DNA from: an uncultured Eubacteriales bacterium
GTDB lineage: Bacteria; Bacillota; Clostridia; Oscillospirales; Oscillospiraceae
NCBI GenBank assembly: GCA_900549475.1
Contig: UROF01000018.1
Coordinates: 1-46,915 of the forward strand
Direction: 5' to 3'
DNA length: 46,915 bases
The notes below the pieces were generated by a model, which was given only the letters and a program-made list of their open reading frames with translations, was not told the origin of the DNA and did no database searches. The position numbers were made by a program, and so were the translations under genes. Shown here piece after piece: positions 17,130-26,467 of the stretch (position 1 is its first letter; the number at the start of each line of letters is the position of its first letter).

Positions 17130-17681
17130 CTACCGTCCGTCCCCTTTATGATAGACGGGAATCCCGCAGACAACCTCCACCACCGTCTCCGCCCGGGCGG
17201 CGAGAGCCTGGTTCAGCCGCCCCAGCCCTCGGACATACCGGTCCATATCTCCGGTCCACTCCGCCCCGTCGGAGAAGATTTCGTTGGTCACCACCACCAG
17301 CAGAGCCGCCCGCTCCAAAATGGCGTCGATTCCGGCGAGGATCGTCTCCTCCGCCTTTTCTCCCGCACCGGCGGGGCTCCAGATCTCGTTGGAGAGAAGG
17401 TTCCCCAAATCCTCCAGCAGCACACAGTCGCCTGTTTCCACCGCCGCGCCGCCGATATCCACCGGCTGTTCCACCGTGACAAAGGACTTCCCCGCCATCG
17501 CGCCGTGGCGCTGCCGCATCTCCCGGTGCCGGGCAATGCGTCGGAGGGATTCCCCATCCCGCTGATCCATGGTGGCCAGGTACACCGGCCGTCCCTCCCC
17601 CAGGGAGAGCAGCGTCCGCTCCGCAAAGGCGGATTTCCCGCTGCCGCTGCCGCCGGTAACCAGGATCAACCGCCCCCTCAC
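17130..17681 (-). CDS. cobU: Bifunctional adenosylcobinamide kinase / adenosylcobinamide-phosphate guanylyltransferase
   Basis: 183 aa, normal length. Walker A GGSGSGKSAFAE is at the N-terminus, followed by RHREMRQRHG containing the His expected to be guanylylated, and LLEDLGNLLSNE as the Walker B region. It phosphorylates cobinamide and attaches GMP in assembly of the lower nucleotide loop of vitamin B12. Start is GTG, overlapping the cobT stop by 4 nt (GTGA), so the two are coupled. With cobT but no other corrin genes nearby, this pair fits salvage or the late stage of cobalamin synthesis. Confidence 0.94.
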   Translation of the reverse strand: MRGRLILVTGGSGSGKSAFAERTLLSLGEGRPVYLATMDQRDGESLRRIARHREMRQRHGAMAGKSFVTVEQPVDIGGAAVETGDCVLLEDLGNLLSNEIWSPAGAGEKAEETILAGIDAILERAALLVVVTNEIFSDGAEWTGDMDRYVRGLGRLNQALAARAETVVEVVCGIPVYHKGDGR

Positions 17682-18745
17682 AGAGGCTTATAGGCTTCGA
17701 TGCCGATCCCGTCGAAGGAGGGCATATCGAAGTACACACGCAAGGCCATGTCAATGAGCGGCATAGCGGATACCGCACCGGTACCCTCCCCCAGGGCCAT
17801 TCCCAGCCGCAGCAGCGGCGGAAGGCCCAGGGCCTCCATCACATATCCCGCCCCCGGCTCCGCGGAGAGGTGGGAGGGGATCAACGCATCCCGGGCAGCA
17901 GGGCACAGCCGCACCGCCACCAGAGCCGCCACTGTGGAGATATATCCATCCATGATGGCGGGGACCCGGTACCGGGCGCAGCCCAGGTAGAAGCCGGTCA
18001 TGGCGGCGATATCAAAGCCGCCCACCTTGCTGAGAACATCCACCGGATCGGCGGGATCGGGCTTATGGAGGGCAATGGCCTTGTCGATAACGGCAATTTT
18101 CTTCTGAAGGCCCTCATTGCTGAGGCCAGCGCCCTTACCGGTCATCTCCACCGCCGGACGGCCCAGCAGAGCCGCCGCCACAGCACTGGTGGTGGTGGTG
18201 TTGCCGATGCCCATCTCTCCGGCCGCCAGGAGGGTATAGCCCTGGTCCCGGAGCTGACGGGCCACATCCATACCTGCCAGCAGTACCGACAGGGCCTCCT
18301 GTCGTGTCATGGCGGGTTCATGGGCCAGGTTCTTTGTGCCCCGGGCCACCTTGATGCACTGCATTCCCGGCACTTCCACCAGCATCCCCGCATCTACCGG
18401 GATCACATCCGCTCCGGTGACCCGCCCCATGCAGCAGACACTGGAGTCCCCGGTGAGCATATTTTTCGCCACCACGGCGGTAACGCTGCTGTCTGTCTGG
18501 GTGACGCCCTCGGCCACCACACCATTATCGGCGCAGAAAGTTGCCACGCACTTGCGGTACTCCCGGCGCAGAGGCGCCACCGCCGCCATCCGGGCCACCA
18601 CGCCCTCCAGCTGTCCCAGGCCGTGGAGCGGCTTGGCCACCGCGTCCCAGTGGCGCAGCGCCTTCTCCTCCTCCGTCTTGTCCCCAGGCCGGATATCCGC
18701 CAGGGCTGCGCGCAGCTCCTCTTCCAATACCGTCAGATCTTTCAT
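17678..18745 (-). CDS. cobT: Nicotinate-nucleotide-dimethylbenzimidazole phosphoribosyltransferase
   Basis: 355 aa from the ATG at 18745 (MKDLTVLEE); an ATG at 18763 with GGGAGAG upstream is a possible alternative, while longer starts run into the promoter. The enzyme makes alpha-ribazole phosphate, the lower ligand of B12. Typical blocks: FCADNGVVAEGVTQ, LLAAGEMGIGNTTTTSA, and the catalytic-Glu segment LGEGTGAVSAM near the C-terminus. It forms an operon with cobU. The leader from the promoter is only about 55 nt, so no cobalamin riboswitch fits. Confidence 0.94.
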   Translation of the reverse strand: MKDLTVLEEELRAALADIRPGDKTEEEKALRHWDAVAKPLHGLGQLEGVVARMAAVAPLRREYRKCVATFCADNGVVAEGVTQTDSSVTAVVAKNMLTGDSSVCCMGRVTGADVIPVDAGMLVEVPGMQCIKVARGTKNLAHEPAMTRQEALSVLLAGMDVARQLRDQGYTLLAAGEMGIGNTTTTSAVAAALLGRPAVEMTGKGAGLSNEGLQKKIAVIDKAIALHKPDPADPVDVLSKVGGFDIAAMTGFYLGCARYRVPAIMDGYISTVAALVAVRLCPAARDALIPSHLSAEPGAGYVMEALGLPPLLRLGMALGEGTGAVSAMPLIDMALRVYFDMPSFDGIGIEAYKPL

Positions 18746-18805
18746 TCCATTCCGCCTCGCCATTTCTGTAGTCTCTCCCGGCCCGGCAGGGCCGCATTTT
18801 CCTCT

Positions 18806-18834
18806 ACTATACCCCTCCGGGGCCAATTTTGCAA
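18806..18834 (-). promoter_or_regulatory. cobT-cobU promoter
   Basis: Minus strand: TTGCAA, 17-bp spacer, TATAGT, about 60 bp before the CobT start. Confidence 0.75.
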
Positions 18835-18859
18835 CCACGGGACCAGCAGCAAACGGTGA

Positions 18860-18891
18860 AAGGGCCGATGGAAACATTCCACCGGCCCTTT
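18860..18891 (-). terminator. Probable terminator downstream of the BlaR1-like gene
   Basis: Stem AGGGCCGGTGGAA / TTCCATCGGCCCT (minus strand) lying 15 bp past the stop. The T run is better on the plus strand (CCTTTTTG), so it may act mostly as a bidirectional barrier upstream of the cobT promoter. Confidence 0.55.
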
Positions 18892-18905
18892 TTGTTATGT
18901 CCAAA

Positions 18906-21900
18906 TCATGTGCCTGCAGGCGTATTCTGTCCCTCTGCCCAGATCTCCGCTGCCCCCATGATCCCTGCCAGCATCCCGGCGGCCCGGACCAACTCCTCCT
19001 CGGTCAGCGGCGTGGGTTCCTCCCCCTGGTAGTCGTAGCGCTCCTCCTGGAGCACCTTCCCCGCCGCCAGATCCACCGTAAAGACGCGGCCGGGGCCATC
19101 CACCGTGCCTCCGCTATTCAGAGGGCTGTTCTCGGTGAGGTGCACCTCCAGCTGCTCCCGGCTTTCGCCGGTCCAGCGGGCGGTGCCCTCCATGGCCTTA
19201 CCCCGGAAGCTGTCCCCCAGGAAGTAGGGACTCGCAATGTACAGCCAGCCCTCCGGATCGGCCTCACTGGGGAGGTGCCACTCCAGGCAGGCGGCGTCAT
19301 ACCCCAGGACGGAGCACACACCGTTTATGAGGGAATAGGCCACGCTCCCGTCCGTATCGGCTACGCCCTCCAGCCGGCGGCTGAGGGTCAGATTTCCCGC
19401 CTCGTCCCAGACGTAGCGGTCCTCCTGGATCGTCTCGCCGTCTCTGTAGGCGGAGATCACTTCTTCGGTTTCCGGGTCCGTATCCACATTCCGCAGACAG
19501 AAGGCGTACTGGAACTGTTCCGTATCCGGGTCGAAGAGCCAGAAATACTCGTACCAATACCCGCTGGCCCTGTCCAGCCAGGCCTGGAGGCCAATGTCCA
19601 GATAACCGTCGAAGTTCACGTCCAGGAGCCTCAGGCCGCCGTCGAAGTCGTGGTACCCGTCCTCGTTTTCCACATAGCTGCTGGCATCGGTGAAGTAGTC
19701 CCGGCTGTCCTCTCCCCACTGGGCCGCGATGGCGTCCCGGGTGAAGAAGAGCGTCCCGCCGCCGCCGTCCCAGACCACCTGGACGCTGGACACCCCGCCG
19801 CAGTCGTTGCCCTGCCAGCCTGTGAGGTAGAGGGTGCCGGTGTTGCCCCCGCCAAAGTCCACCTCCGTGCGGTAGAGGGCGTGCTCCTGCCGGCCCGTGG
19901 GCTGGGTGGATCCGCCCTCCCAGACCTCCCCGCAGACCATCCAGAAGGCGGCGGTGGCGTTCCAGCTCTCCACCGGGTAGACGATGTGGCACAGCAGGAG
20001 GTAGAGCGTGTCACCCCCGCTGTCACAGCGGACCAGGAGGCTCTCATCGCAGTCGCCGTCCGCCGGCTGGGCGAACTCCCGCACCTGGGTCAGGGGACCG
20101 GGGGCCACACCCAGCTCCTCCAGGTAGGTCACGGCGCAGGAGTCCCAGGACATGGCCCAGGTGTTGTGGCCCTCCAGTATGTCAAGGATAAAGGGAGTCG
20201 TCATCTCCGGCCACCCACCCAGCTTGTAGGTCAGCTCCATACCCAGATGGATCTTGCAATAGATGTACTCCTCCCAGGTGAAGCCGTCGTCCCGCCACAG
20301 GGCGTAGGCCCAGGTCTGCTCCTCCAGGGTGATGTTCCCCGCCTCATCCACACTGACGATGAGCACCGGGGAGCCCATGGAGGCGGCCTCCGTCAGCCAG
20401 CCATTTTCCAGATCCATGCCACCTGCCAGCATCACCTTGCTCAGATCCTCCGGCAGCAGGCGGTAACCCACACTCCAGACGGAGTAGTTGGTGCCGTCAA
20501 TACCGAAGCTGGCAGAGCACCAGAGGTCACTGATATACCGGTCCACAAACGTGGGGCCGTTGTCGCCCTGGCTCTCATACTCCTTCACCTGGTCGTTCAT
20601 CAGCTGCCAGGCCATGGTCTCCACAGCGGTGTAGAGAGGGGTCGTATAGCTCTGGATCTTCCCGTCCACGATCGCAAGAATTCTCTCAGTGGTCTCCGAG
20701 GAGCCCTCGGGGGGCTGGATAGTCAGCGTAATGGTGTTCCCCCGGCGGGTGCCGCCGGTGACAGTGCAGCCCACATAGTTGGTGTCCCCGTGGGCCAGGT
20801 AGTAGCTGTCATACTCCGGGAGGTAGGTCCACATACTGCCGAAGCCTCCGGCAATATCGGCAAGTCCCAGCCCCGTATTTTCCCGCAGGAAGTCGTCGGC
20901 AGCCTGGGTAGTAATGGCCACGATGGGACAGTCCGGATCACCGCCCATGGCCTCCATCACCGCCGCGCGCTCCTCCTCCGTCATCTCGTGGTTCACCCCG
21001 GCGCCGTTGTAGAATACCCCGCTCACCGACAGGCGGGACGCATCGGAGTACATGGCGGAGACAAAGCCGTTATAGATCGGGTCGCTGAGCTTTTCCTGCC
21101 ACTGGGCCAACTCCTCCTCACTGAGGGGCTCCTCTGCCGCGGCAGCCACACCTACGGTGCAGCCCACCGCAGCCACCAGCAGCAGGGTAGCAGCCAGAGC
21201 AGCACCGCCCCAGCGCCGCTTGCCGCTGCCCAGAATGTTCCGGAACCGCTCTTTCATTACTTCCGCCCCGCCGTAGAAATGGGTGGAGAGGGCAGCCCGG
21301 GCCAGGCCCTTCTGACGGTGGAGACTGGAGAGCAGGGTCTCACTGTAGGCACGGCGATCTCCGCTGTCCCGTCCTGCCATCACCGCATCGTCGCAGGTCA
21401 GCTCGATATCTGCCTCCGCCTGCCGGGCCAGTATCCACACCAGCGGGTTGAACCAGTGGATCACCTGGGCCAGGAGCAGCAGCAGCTTATACCACAGATC
21501 CCGGCGGCGGATATGTGTCAGTTCATGGCGGAGGATAAAGTCCAGTTCCTGCCCGCCGTAGTCCTCCCGGGGCAGCAGCAGCCGGGGCCGGAGCAGGCCC
21601 ACCGCCATAGGGGAGTCCACAACGGAACACACCGCCAGCGGGACCCGCCGCCGGACGCCCATTTCTTCCCGAATTTTGTCACAGAGCCCCTGCGTCTCCG
21701 CCGACGCAGGACGGCTCCAGCGGCGGGTTTTGCGGGCAAAAGCCCAGCTGCCCGCCAAGCGCCACAGCAGTAGTGCCGCCGCACCGCTCAGCCACAGTAC
21801 TGCCAGCACCGTATCCAGCGGCAGCAGTTTCGTCTCCTGTCCGACGGTCTCCGGCTGTTCCTGGGTCTGGGGAGCACTGAAAGCAGGACCCATTGTCTGG

Positions 21901-22193
21901 AAGCCCCCCTCCAGCTCCTCCTGGGAGGCCAGGGACATACCGCTCTCTCCCACCACGATGGTGGTCTGAGGCACCTGCACCACCACCGGCGGCTCTATGG
22001 CCGGGGCCTTCTCCGGCAGCAGGTCGCCCCAGGGCACCGGGGAGAGCACCAGGGCTGCTGCCAGGGCCAGCCACACCCAGTACCGCCACTTTGCACGGTA
22101 ACGCCGGTCCAGAGGGCCCTTCAGCACCATCAGCAGCAGGGTAGCCCCACCCGCCAACAGGCTCCACTTCATGACACGCAGCAGAAGCTCCAT
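18906..22193 (-). CDS. BlaR1/MecR1-like M56 metallopeptidase with very large C-terminal sensor region
   Basis: 1095 aa, far above the roughly 600 of BlaR1. Membrane segments are at about 8-25, 36-54, 126-148 and 331-353. The zinc protease motif HELTH (223-227) lies in the cytoplasmic M56 domain, with ADIELTCDDAV as the downstream ligand region. After the last span, the roughly 740-residue outer part has no penicillin-binding SxxK/KTG set. It includes a calcium-loop-like segment DVNFDGYLDIGL (VCBS/XAC2610-like) and acidic Tyr/Trp-rich repeats. By family logic, ligand binding outside triggers the protease, which leads to cleavage of the BlaI-like repressor encoded 1 bp upstream. The ligand is probably not a beta-lactam; unknown. 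Confidence 0.83.
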   Translation of the reverse strand: MELLLRVMKWSLLAGGATLLLMVLKGPLDRRYRAKWRYWVWLALAAALVLSPVPWGDLLPEKAPAIEPPVVVQVPQTTIVVGESGMSLASQEELEGGFQTMGPAFSAPQTQEQPETVGQETKLLPLDTVLAVLWLSGAAALLLWRLAGSWAFARKTRRWSRPASAETQGLCDKIREEMGVRRRVPLAVCSVVDSPMAVGLLRPRLLLPREDYGGQELDFILRHELTHIRRRDLWYKLLLLLAQVIHWFNPLVWILARQAEADIELTCDDAVMAGRDSGDRRAYSETLLSSLHRQKGLARAALSTHFYGGAEVMKERFRNILGSGKRRWGGAALAATLLLVAAVGCTVGVAAAAEEPLSEEELAQWQEKLSDPIYNGFVSAMYSDASRLSVSGVFYNGAGVNHEMTEEERAAVMEAMGGDPDCPIVAITTQAADDFLRENTGLGLADIAGGFGSMWTYLPEYDSYYLAHGDTNYVGCTVTGGTRRGNTITLTIQPPEGSSETTERILAIVDGKIQSYTTPLYTAVETMAWQLMNDQVKEYESQGDNGPTFVDRYISDLWCSASFGIDGTNYSVWSVGYRLLPEDLSKVMLAGGMDLENGWLTEAASMGSPVLIVSVDEAGNITLEEQTWAYALWRDDGFTWEEYIYCKIHLGMELTYKLGGWPEMTTPFILDILEGHNTWAMSWDSCAVTYLEELGVAPGPLTQVREFAQPADGDCDESLLVRCDSGGDTLYLLLCHIVYPVESWNATAAFWMVCGEVWEGGSTQPTGRQEHALYRTEVDFGGGNTGTLYLTGWQGNDCGGVSSVQVVWDGGGGTLFFTRDAIAAQWGEDSRDYFTDASSYVENEDGYHDFDGGLRLLDVNFDGYLDIGLQAWLDRASGYWYEYFWLFDPDTEQFQYAFCLRNVDTDPETEEVISAYRDGETIQEDRYVWDEAGNLTLSRRLEGVADTDGSVAYSLINGVCSVLGYDAACLEWHLPSEADPEGWLYIASPYFLGDSFRGKAMEGTARWTGESREQLEVHLTENSPLNSGGTVDGPGRVFTVDLAAGKVLQEERYDYQGEEPTPLTEEELVRAAGMLAGIMGAAEIWAEGQNTPAGT

Positions 22194-22194
22194 T

Positions 22195-22578
22195 TTACTT
22201 CACCTCCAGCTCATCCAGATAGGCCCGCAGATCCTCCAGCTCCTTCTTTCCAATTTTTCCGCCATCCACCAGGGAGGCCACCAGAGACCGGCAGCTGCTG
22301 CCGTAGAGGCGGTCCAACAGGCCGCGGCCCTCGGCGGCTTTGTAAGCCTCCTCATCGATCAAAGCCTGATACTGGTTACTCCTCCCCTGCTTTTCACAGC
22401 TCAGGAATCCTTTATCTACCAGGCGGTTCAGGCTGGTGATCACCGCCGGCAGGGCCCAGTCCCGGCTGCCCCTGAGCTTCTCATGTACATAGGAGGAGCT
22501 CACCGGACCCTCTGCTTCCCACACCGCCAGCATGATCTCCAGCTCCGCGTCGCCCAGCCGCTTTATCTTTTTCTCCAT
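22195..22578 (-). CDS. BlaI/MecI-family transcriptional repressor
   Basis: 127 aa from the ATG at 22578, which has AGGAGG at good spacing. The winged-helix domain starts IKRLGDAELEIMLAVWEAEG and continues with LRGSRDWALPAVITSLNRLVDKGFL; the C-terminal half is the dimerisation and cleavage region. Its stop is 1 bp from the start of the M56 sensor gene. Two palindromes of the family's TACA..TGTA type overlap its own promoter and leader, so the pair is autoregulated. Cleavage by the M56 partner would lift repression. Other targets are not visible, though the divergent or flanking SLH gene is close. Confidence 0.93.
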   Translation of the reverse strand: MEKKIKRLGDAELEIMLAVWEAEGPVSSSYVHEKLRGSRDWALPAVITSLNRLVDKGFLSCEKQGRSNQYQALIDEEAYKAAEGRGLLDRLYGSSCRSLVASLVDGGKIGKKELEDLRAYLDELEVK

Positions 22579-22593
22579 GGTGTACCTCCTTAT

Positions 22594-22607
22594 TATACAA
22601 CTGTATA
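22594..22607. promoter_or_regulatory. BlaI-type operator 1
   Basis: Palindrome TATAC-AACT-GTATA between the -10 box and the ribosome site; centre is 27 bp from the second operator. Confidence 0.8.
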
Positions 22608-22618
22608 TCTTCGGTCTT

Positions 22619-22647
22619 ATTATACGGCTGTATAATATATATGTCAA
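22619..22647 (-). promoter_or_regulatory. Promoter of the blaI-blaR1 operon, overlapped by operator 2
   Basis: Perfect consensus on the minus strand: TTGACA, 17 bp, TATAAT. The palindrome TATAC-GGCT-GTATA (22621-22634) covers the -10 box, so bound repressor would block RNA polymerase. Confidence 0.9.
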
Positions 22648-22675
22648 GTTACAGACCGGTAACACCCAAGAAGGC

Positions 22676-22714
22676 AAAAAAAGTACCCGGCTCATAAGAG
22701 CCGGGTACTTTTTT
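22676..22714 (-). terminator. Terminator of the SLH surface protein gene
   Basis: Long perfect hairpin AAAAAGTACCCGGCTC-ttat-GAGCCGGGTACTTTTT, symmetric and with T tracts on both strands, 16 bp beyond the stop. Confidence 0.92.
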
Positions 22715-22729
22715 GCTTGGTATCAAACC

Positions 22730-25700
22730 TTACTGGGCATTGTCCATGACGCCGCAGACGATCTTGGCCATCTCGTCGCGGAGCAGGGTGCTGTTGGGGT
22801 TGTAGCGGTTCTTTCCGCTGGAGGAATCGCCGCCCACGATGCCGGCGTTGTACAGAGCGTACACATAGCCGTTAGTGGTATCGGTAGGACCAACGATACC
22901 GGCGTCGATGCGGCTGGCGGGGCTCAGCTTCAGAGCCTTGGCAGCCAGCTCAGCCATCTCCAGACGGGTGATGCTGGAATCCAGGTCGATGTTGTTGCTG
23001 CTGACCAGGTTGTTCCGGTAAGCGTAGCTGAGGTAGTTGGCAGCCCAGTTGGCGCCGGTGCCCTCAGCCTGCTTGGGATAACCCGCAGCCAGGAGGACCA
23101 TCTTCAGGGCCTCGCCCCACTTGACCTGCTGCTTGGCACCGTAAGTGGTGGGGGTGATACCGCCCACAACACCGGAGGCAGCCAGCTCGGTGACATAGGG
23201 ATAGCTCCAGTCAGTGGAGGGAACATCGGTGAAGTTCTTGGCAACCACATAGACCTTGATGTTGCCGCTGATCTGAGCGCCGGTGGTGGTGTAGCCGGTA
23301 TAAGGGATGGTCACCACACCGGTGTAGCCGGCCAGAGGCACATAGGTCACACTGTTGACGCTGGCTCCGCTGGTGGAGGAGTAGTAATAGAAGCGATCGC
23401 TGGTGGTAACAGCGGTGCCCTTGCCGTTGCTGTAGTTCTTGTACAGAGTACCGGAGGTGGGCCGTCCGAAGGTGATATACTGGGCGGACAGCAGGCCGGT
23501 ATTCATGTTGAAGAAGTCGCTGGCGCTGAAGGTAACACCGGAGCTGTTGGTGTGATACTTGATGGGTGCCTTGGCGGTGGCATTAAAGACGATCTCACCC
23601 ATGTACACAGGCGTACCGCCGTTGGTGCTGAACGCCACATAGCGGATGGTCTCAGTCTGGTTGGTGGTACCGGGGATATAGGTCACACCATTGATGCCGT
23701 AAGAACTGGTAATGCCGCTGGAGAACACCATGGTACCGATGTTGGCAGCGGTGAGCTTGGTGCCGTTGCCGCCGAAGATACCGTTCTTATAGTTGTAGTA
23801 CAGAGAACCGTAGGTGGGGACATCCAGGAACTGGATATACATGGTGGGGTTGCTCTGGATGCTGCCGGTAGCAGTCTGATATACCTTCTGGAAGTCAGCA
23901 GGATTCAGAGTGACACCGGTGGTGCCGGAAGCCTGGTAAGTCACATCCTGGACCTCGCCGTTGGTGACGCAGATATACATGGTACCGGAGGCGCTGGTCA
24001 GGGTGGAGTTATAGTTGTTGCTGGTGCCGTAGGCAGTAAAGGGAACCACCAGGGTGCCGGTGCGATAGTTACCGATGCTGCTGCTGGGAGCAAAGTAGAC
24101 GCTGCTCAGAGCATTCTGGTTAAAGGAGGGAGAGTAGTAGAACTGCTGGTTGCCCACAGTGTACTTCTGAGCACCGTTGGTGTAGTACATCTGGCCCACA
24201 GTGCCGGAGATATTGCCGAAGGTCACATAGCGCAGAGTGCCCACGCTGCTGACATTCTTGGTCCAGAAGCTTGCGAAATCCTGAGGATTGACCTGGACGG
24301 TCTGACCCACAGTGGCGGAGTAGAGAATGTCGATGCCGGTGCTGCCCTTCTCCACGGTGATCCGCAGGGTGCCGTTGTAGGCGTTGCCGTTGGTATCATA
24401 AGCGGTGAAGCTGAAGGTAGCCACACCGGTGGAGGTGGCGCTGGGGGTAAAGGTCACAGCACTAAGCGTGTTATAATAAGAAGCGCTGGAGTAGCTGTAA
24501 CGGGTATTGACGCTGGCGTTCAGATTGCCGTAAGCGGAGGTCACGTTGGAGAAGACAACGTAGCTCAAAGTCCGCTGGGGGAAGCTGGTGCCGGCCACCG
24601 CGCTGGCGATCTGATTGACCACAGAGGTGGTGGTCTTCTGGTTGGTGCTGCCCAGAGTGAAGTTCTTCTCAGAGGTAGTCACGGTGGCAGAAGCGGTAAT
24701 GTCCATGCCCACGGTGACTTCGCAGGAGGCGCTGCCCACAAAGGTGTTGCCATTGTACACCGTAGCGGTCACAGTAGTCTTGCCTGCGGTCTTGGGATAC
24801 AGGGTAACAGTACCCTTGTTGTACCAGTAGTTGCTGTCAGAAATGTCAACAATGCCCAGGGGGCTGCTGGTCCAGGTTACCGTATATCCGGTGGGGATAG
24901 TGGTGAGGCCGTCCACAAGCACCGTCAGGTTCTTGGGATCAGCACCCAGCTGCAGCTTGGTATCGGAAAGGGTGACACGACCATTGTTGACGGTGACGGT
25001 GCAGGAGGCTTCCCCGATTTTGTTAAGGCCGTCATACACCACAGCCTTCACCGTGGTGGTTCCGGAGCTCTTGGGGGTTACGGTAGCGGTATCCGCACTC
25101 CACTTGGTAACAGTAGCAATAGATGTGTTTCCACTTGTCCAGTCCACAGAATAGTTGCTGGGTAGAGTGAGGCCGTTAACATACACCGTCAATGACTTGG
25201 GAGAAGTGGTCAGCCGCAGGGTGGTCTCAGAGAGAGTGACCTTGCCGCCGTTAACGGTAACGGTGCAGGAAGCGCTGCCCACCAGATTCCCGGTGACATC
25301 ATACACCTTGGCCGTCACAATCGTGGTGCCGTTGCTCTTGGGAGTAACGGTCGTGGTTCCGCTGAAGCTGTTGGAAACCGTAGCGACATCTTCCCGGCTG
25401 CTCTCCCAGCGAGCGCTGTAGTTGCTGGGCAGATACCCGTTATTGACATACACCGTCAAATCCTGGGGAGAGGTAGTCAGATCCAGGGCGGTCCTGGAAA
25501 GTGATACATTGCCGCCGTTGACGGTGACCGTGCAGGTGAGGGTGTCTGTAAAGCTCTGATTATAATTTACAGTTCCCTGCACGTAAGCGGTAATGGTGGC
25601 CTTGCCGCTGGAAACCGCCGTGACCGTGGCGCTGGTGCTATTCCACCAATCGTCGGACACGCTAGCAACACTAGGGTTGCTGCTGGTCCAGCTCACGCTG

Positions 25701-26242
25701 GTGATTCTGGCACCGTAAAGGCTGATGGGAGTGACCCTCAGGTCTCTCCCAGCATCGCCTACATTCATGTTCAGGCTGCTGCTAGAAATCTGCACATAAT
25801 TGCCGGTAGCGCCGCCGGTAACATAGACATCCCAGCTGGCAGTCTCCTTGGACGACTGATACGGGAAATTGCTGACCATAACCGTAACAGAGACTGTCGC
25901 CCGGGTTCCCGCAGGCGCATTGGGATCAACATAAATCGTCCCGGTGGGGCTGACTAAAGGAGAGTCGTCGGGGAACCACCCGCTGCCTGGGTTGTCCGGC
26001 AGATTGCCCTGGGTAATGCCACCTTCACTGGCACCATAAACTTGCACATACGGACTGTCAGTGTACCAATAGGCATCCCAATAAGCAATTGTTTTAATAT
26101 TATCTGCCGTCACGGATTTGCTGCTGCCCGGGGCCATGGTCAGCGAGGTCCCGCCCCATGCCATCATGCCCGTAGGGATCATGCTGCACACGAGGACCAA
26201 AGCCAGGACAACTGACATGAGCCTGCGTTTCATGTTTTTCAT
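22730..26242 (-). CDS. Secreted surface protein with Ig-like (BIG2-type) repeats and C-terminal SLH domains
   Basis: 1170 aa from the ATG at 26242 (MKNMKRRLMSVVLA), preceded by GGAAGG. A signal peptide (about 1-28) precedes an N-terminal domain. Then follow at least four tandem Ig-like repeats (about 150-530), each with V.LS.T.L.L...P..LTV and ASCTVTVN signatures. A Tyr/Ser/Thr-rich middle (about 540-1000) contains several copies of a GTLYYNYKNG...YYS type unit resembling beta-rich extracellular repeats. Three SLH motifs end the protein (about 1005-1170, starting FTDVPSTDWSYPYVTELAASG). The SLH part anchors to pyruvylated wall polymer; the repeats act as spacer or adhesin. No enzymatic domain is seen. 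Confidence 0.9.
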   Translation of the reverse strand: MKNMKRRLMSVVLALVLVCSMIPTGMMAWGGTSLTMAPGSSKSVTADNIKTIAYWDAYWYTDSPYVQVYGASEGGITQGNLPDNPGSGWFPDDSPLVSPTGTIYVDPNAPAGTRATVSVTVMVSNFPYQSSKETASWDVYVTGGATGNYVQISSSSLNMNVGDAGRDLRVTPISLYGARITSVSWTSSNPSVASVSDDWWNSTSATVTAVSSGKATITAYVQGTVNYNQSFTDTLTCTVTVNGGNVSLSRTALDLTTSPQDLTVYVNNGYLPSNYSARWESSREDVATVSNSFSGTTTVTPKSNGTTIVTAKVYDVTGNLVGSASCTVTVNGGKVTLSETTLRLTTSPKSLTVYVNGLTLPSNYSVDWTSGNTSIATVTKWSADTATVTPKSSGTTTVKAVVYDGLNKIGEASCTVTVNNGRVTLSDTKLQLGADPKNLTVLVDGLTTIPTGYTVTWTSSPLGIVDISDSNYWYNKGTVTLYPKTAGKTTVTATVYNGNTFVGSASCEVTVGMDITASATVTTSEKNFTLGSTNQKTTTSVVNQIASAVAGTSFPQRTLSYVVFSNVTSAYGNLNASVNTRYSYSSASYYNTLSAVTFTPSATSTGVATFSFTAYDTNGNAYNGTLRITVEKGSTGIDILYSATVGQTVQVNPQDFASFWTKNVSSVGTLRYVTFGNISGTVGQMYYTNGAQKYTVGNQQFYYSPSFNQNALSSVYFAPSSSIGNYRTGTLVVPFTAYGTSNNYNSTLTSASGTMYICVTNGEVQDVTYQASGTTGVTLNPADFQKVYQTATGSIQSNPTMYIQFLDVPTYGSLYYNYKNGIFGGNGTKLTAANIGTMVFSSGITSSYGINGVTYIPGTTNQTETIRYVAFSTNGGTPVYMGEIVFNATAKAPIKYHTNSSGVTFSASDFFNMNTGLLSAQYITFGRPTSGTLYKNYSNGKGTAVTTSDRFYYYSSTSGASVNSVTYVPLAGYTGVVTIPYTGYTTTGAQISGNIKVYVVAKNFTDVPSTDWSYPYVTELAASGVVGGITPTTYGAKQQVKWGEALKMVLLAAGYPKQAEGTGANWAANYLSYAYRNNLVSSNNIDLDSSITRLEMAELAAKALKLSPASRIDAGIVGPTDTTNGYVYALYNAGIVGGDSSSGKNRYNPNSTLLRDEMAKIVCGVMDNAQ

Positions 26243-26467
26243 TTTTCTTCCTTCCCTTCTTGTTGTGTTTGGAGAAATCGGCCGGAATACCGGCACTGTC
26301 CACTCATGTTACTTACTCTATCATAGCATTGTGAAAAGAACGTGTCGGAGATGTATCAAAGATGCATCATTTTTTAAGGTTCCCTTAAGCTTCTTTAAGG
26401 GTTCCTTTTCCTTCCTCTTATAGGACGTTTTTTCCCGCGCAAAAGTTCCCTTCGCCTCTCTCTTTTC

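Noticed and set aside
18746..18900. Cobalamin riboswitch upstream of cobT
   Set aside because: The promoter leaves a leader of only about 55 nt and no B12-box-like core was seen.
26370..26410. Possible galM terminator (CCCTTAA/TTAAGGG hairpin)
   Set aside because: The stem is only about 7 bp and the minus strand lacks a T run after it.
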